From Streptomyces fodineus (GTDB taxonomy: Bacteria > Actinomycetota > Actinomycetes > Streptomycetales > Streptomycetaceae), in contig NZ_CP017248.1 in assembly GCF_001735805.1 (NCBI RefSeq), forward strand, positions 1,178,001-1,242,000: a stretch of 64,000 nucleotides of DNA, read 5' to 3'. The notes beneath the pieces are model-generated. The model saw only the letters and a list, made by a program, of their open reading frames with translations, was not told where the DNA came from and ran no database searches. The translations under genes were made by a program, and so were the position numbers. Below, one piece after another: positions 63,930 through 64,000 of the stretch. Numbering within the stretch: the first letter of the stretch is position 1; every line of letters starts with the position of its first letter.

Positions 63930-64000
63930 ATGACTCGTCGTCTTGAAGGAACCGTCGCCCTGGTCACCGGCGCGTCCAGCGGCATCGGCCACGCCACCGC
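63930..64000 (+). CDS. SDR-family oxidoreductase, copy 2, cut by window end
   Basis: The first 24 codons from ATG 63930 (GAAAGG upstream) read MTRRLEGTVALVTGASSGIGHAT, the NAD-binding start of an SDR identical in protein sequence to the start of the copy at 48336-49097. It is divergent from the intact tetR gene. The remainder lies outside the window. Confidence 0.88.
   Translation, partial: MTRRLEGTVALVTGASSGIGHAT

Overview
The window is very GC-rich DNA with GTG starts, strong AGGAGG-type ribosome sites, rare TTA codons, Tat and lipoprotein signals, and many sugar-uptake and glycosidase genes. This fits a Streptomyces or close relative. It is an inference from gene content and codon use, because no rRNA or other taxonomic marker is present.

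Region 1 (1-5.1 kb): a truncated PAS-GAF-SpoIIE phosphatase, a secreted lipoprotein, a lipase maturation factor-like membrane protein and a cupin.

Region 2 (5.2-13.9 kb): an L-fucose catabolic operon. A ribose-type ABC importer (binding protein, double ATPase, permease) is followed by L-fuconate dehydratase, a 2-keto-3-deoxy-fuconate dehydrogenase, an aldo/keto reductase, a rhamnose/fucose mutarotase and an L-fuconolactonase, nearly all joined by 4-bp overlaps. A divergent GntR/FadR-type regulator sits beside a perfect palindromic operator. The genes spell the non-phosphorylating fucose route, except for the last C-C bond hydrolase.

Region 3 (14.1-27.3 kb): an apparent N-glycan utilisation locus. 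A six-gene operon encodes a CUT1 importer without ATPase, a GH5 beta-mannosidase-like enzyme, a GH85 endo-beta-N-acetylglucosaminidase and a GH38 alpha-mannosidase, with a divergent LacI regulator and paired operators. A secreted GH29 alpha-L-fucosidase follows. A secreted GH92 alpha-mannosidase at 34-36.3 kb probably belongs to the same task. Together they could cut mannose- and fucose-bearing glycans outside the cell, import the pieces, and feed L-fucose into region 2.

Region 4 (27.5-45.4 kb): mostly housekeeping genes: amidase, acetyltransferase, zinc-ribbon SDR, wax ester synthase, glgC and glgA, a FhuF-like protein, an EamA transporter, an Rpf-LysM-M23 cell-wall hydrolase, 6-phosphogluconate dehydrogenase and panD. 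Two tandem-repeat blocks are present (32.2-32.5 and 44.9-45.0 kb).

Region 5 (45.4-64 kb): a mosaic accessory region. It carries a broken IS5-type transposase, a GH43 galactanase-like enzyme with a ricin domain, a GH59 galactocerebrosidase-like enzyme with a ricin domain, a ricin-SGNH hydrolase, a GH27 alpha-galactosidase with a CBM13-like tail and a second CUT1 importer. These suggest uptake of galactose-containing polymers. Signs of rearrangement are plentiful: a second copy of the panD 5' end at 62.5 kb, an inverted duplication of an SDR/TetR pair (48.3-49.5 and 63.2-64.0 kb), a duplicated promoter-operator without an intact gene, and a frameshifted hsdM remnant.
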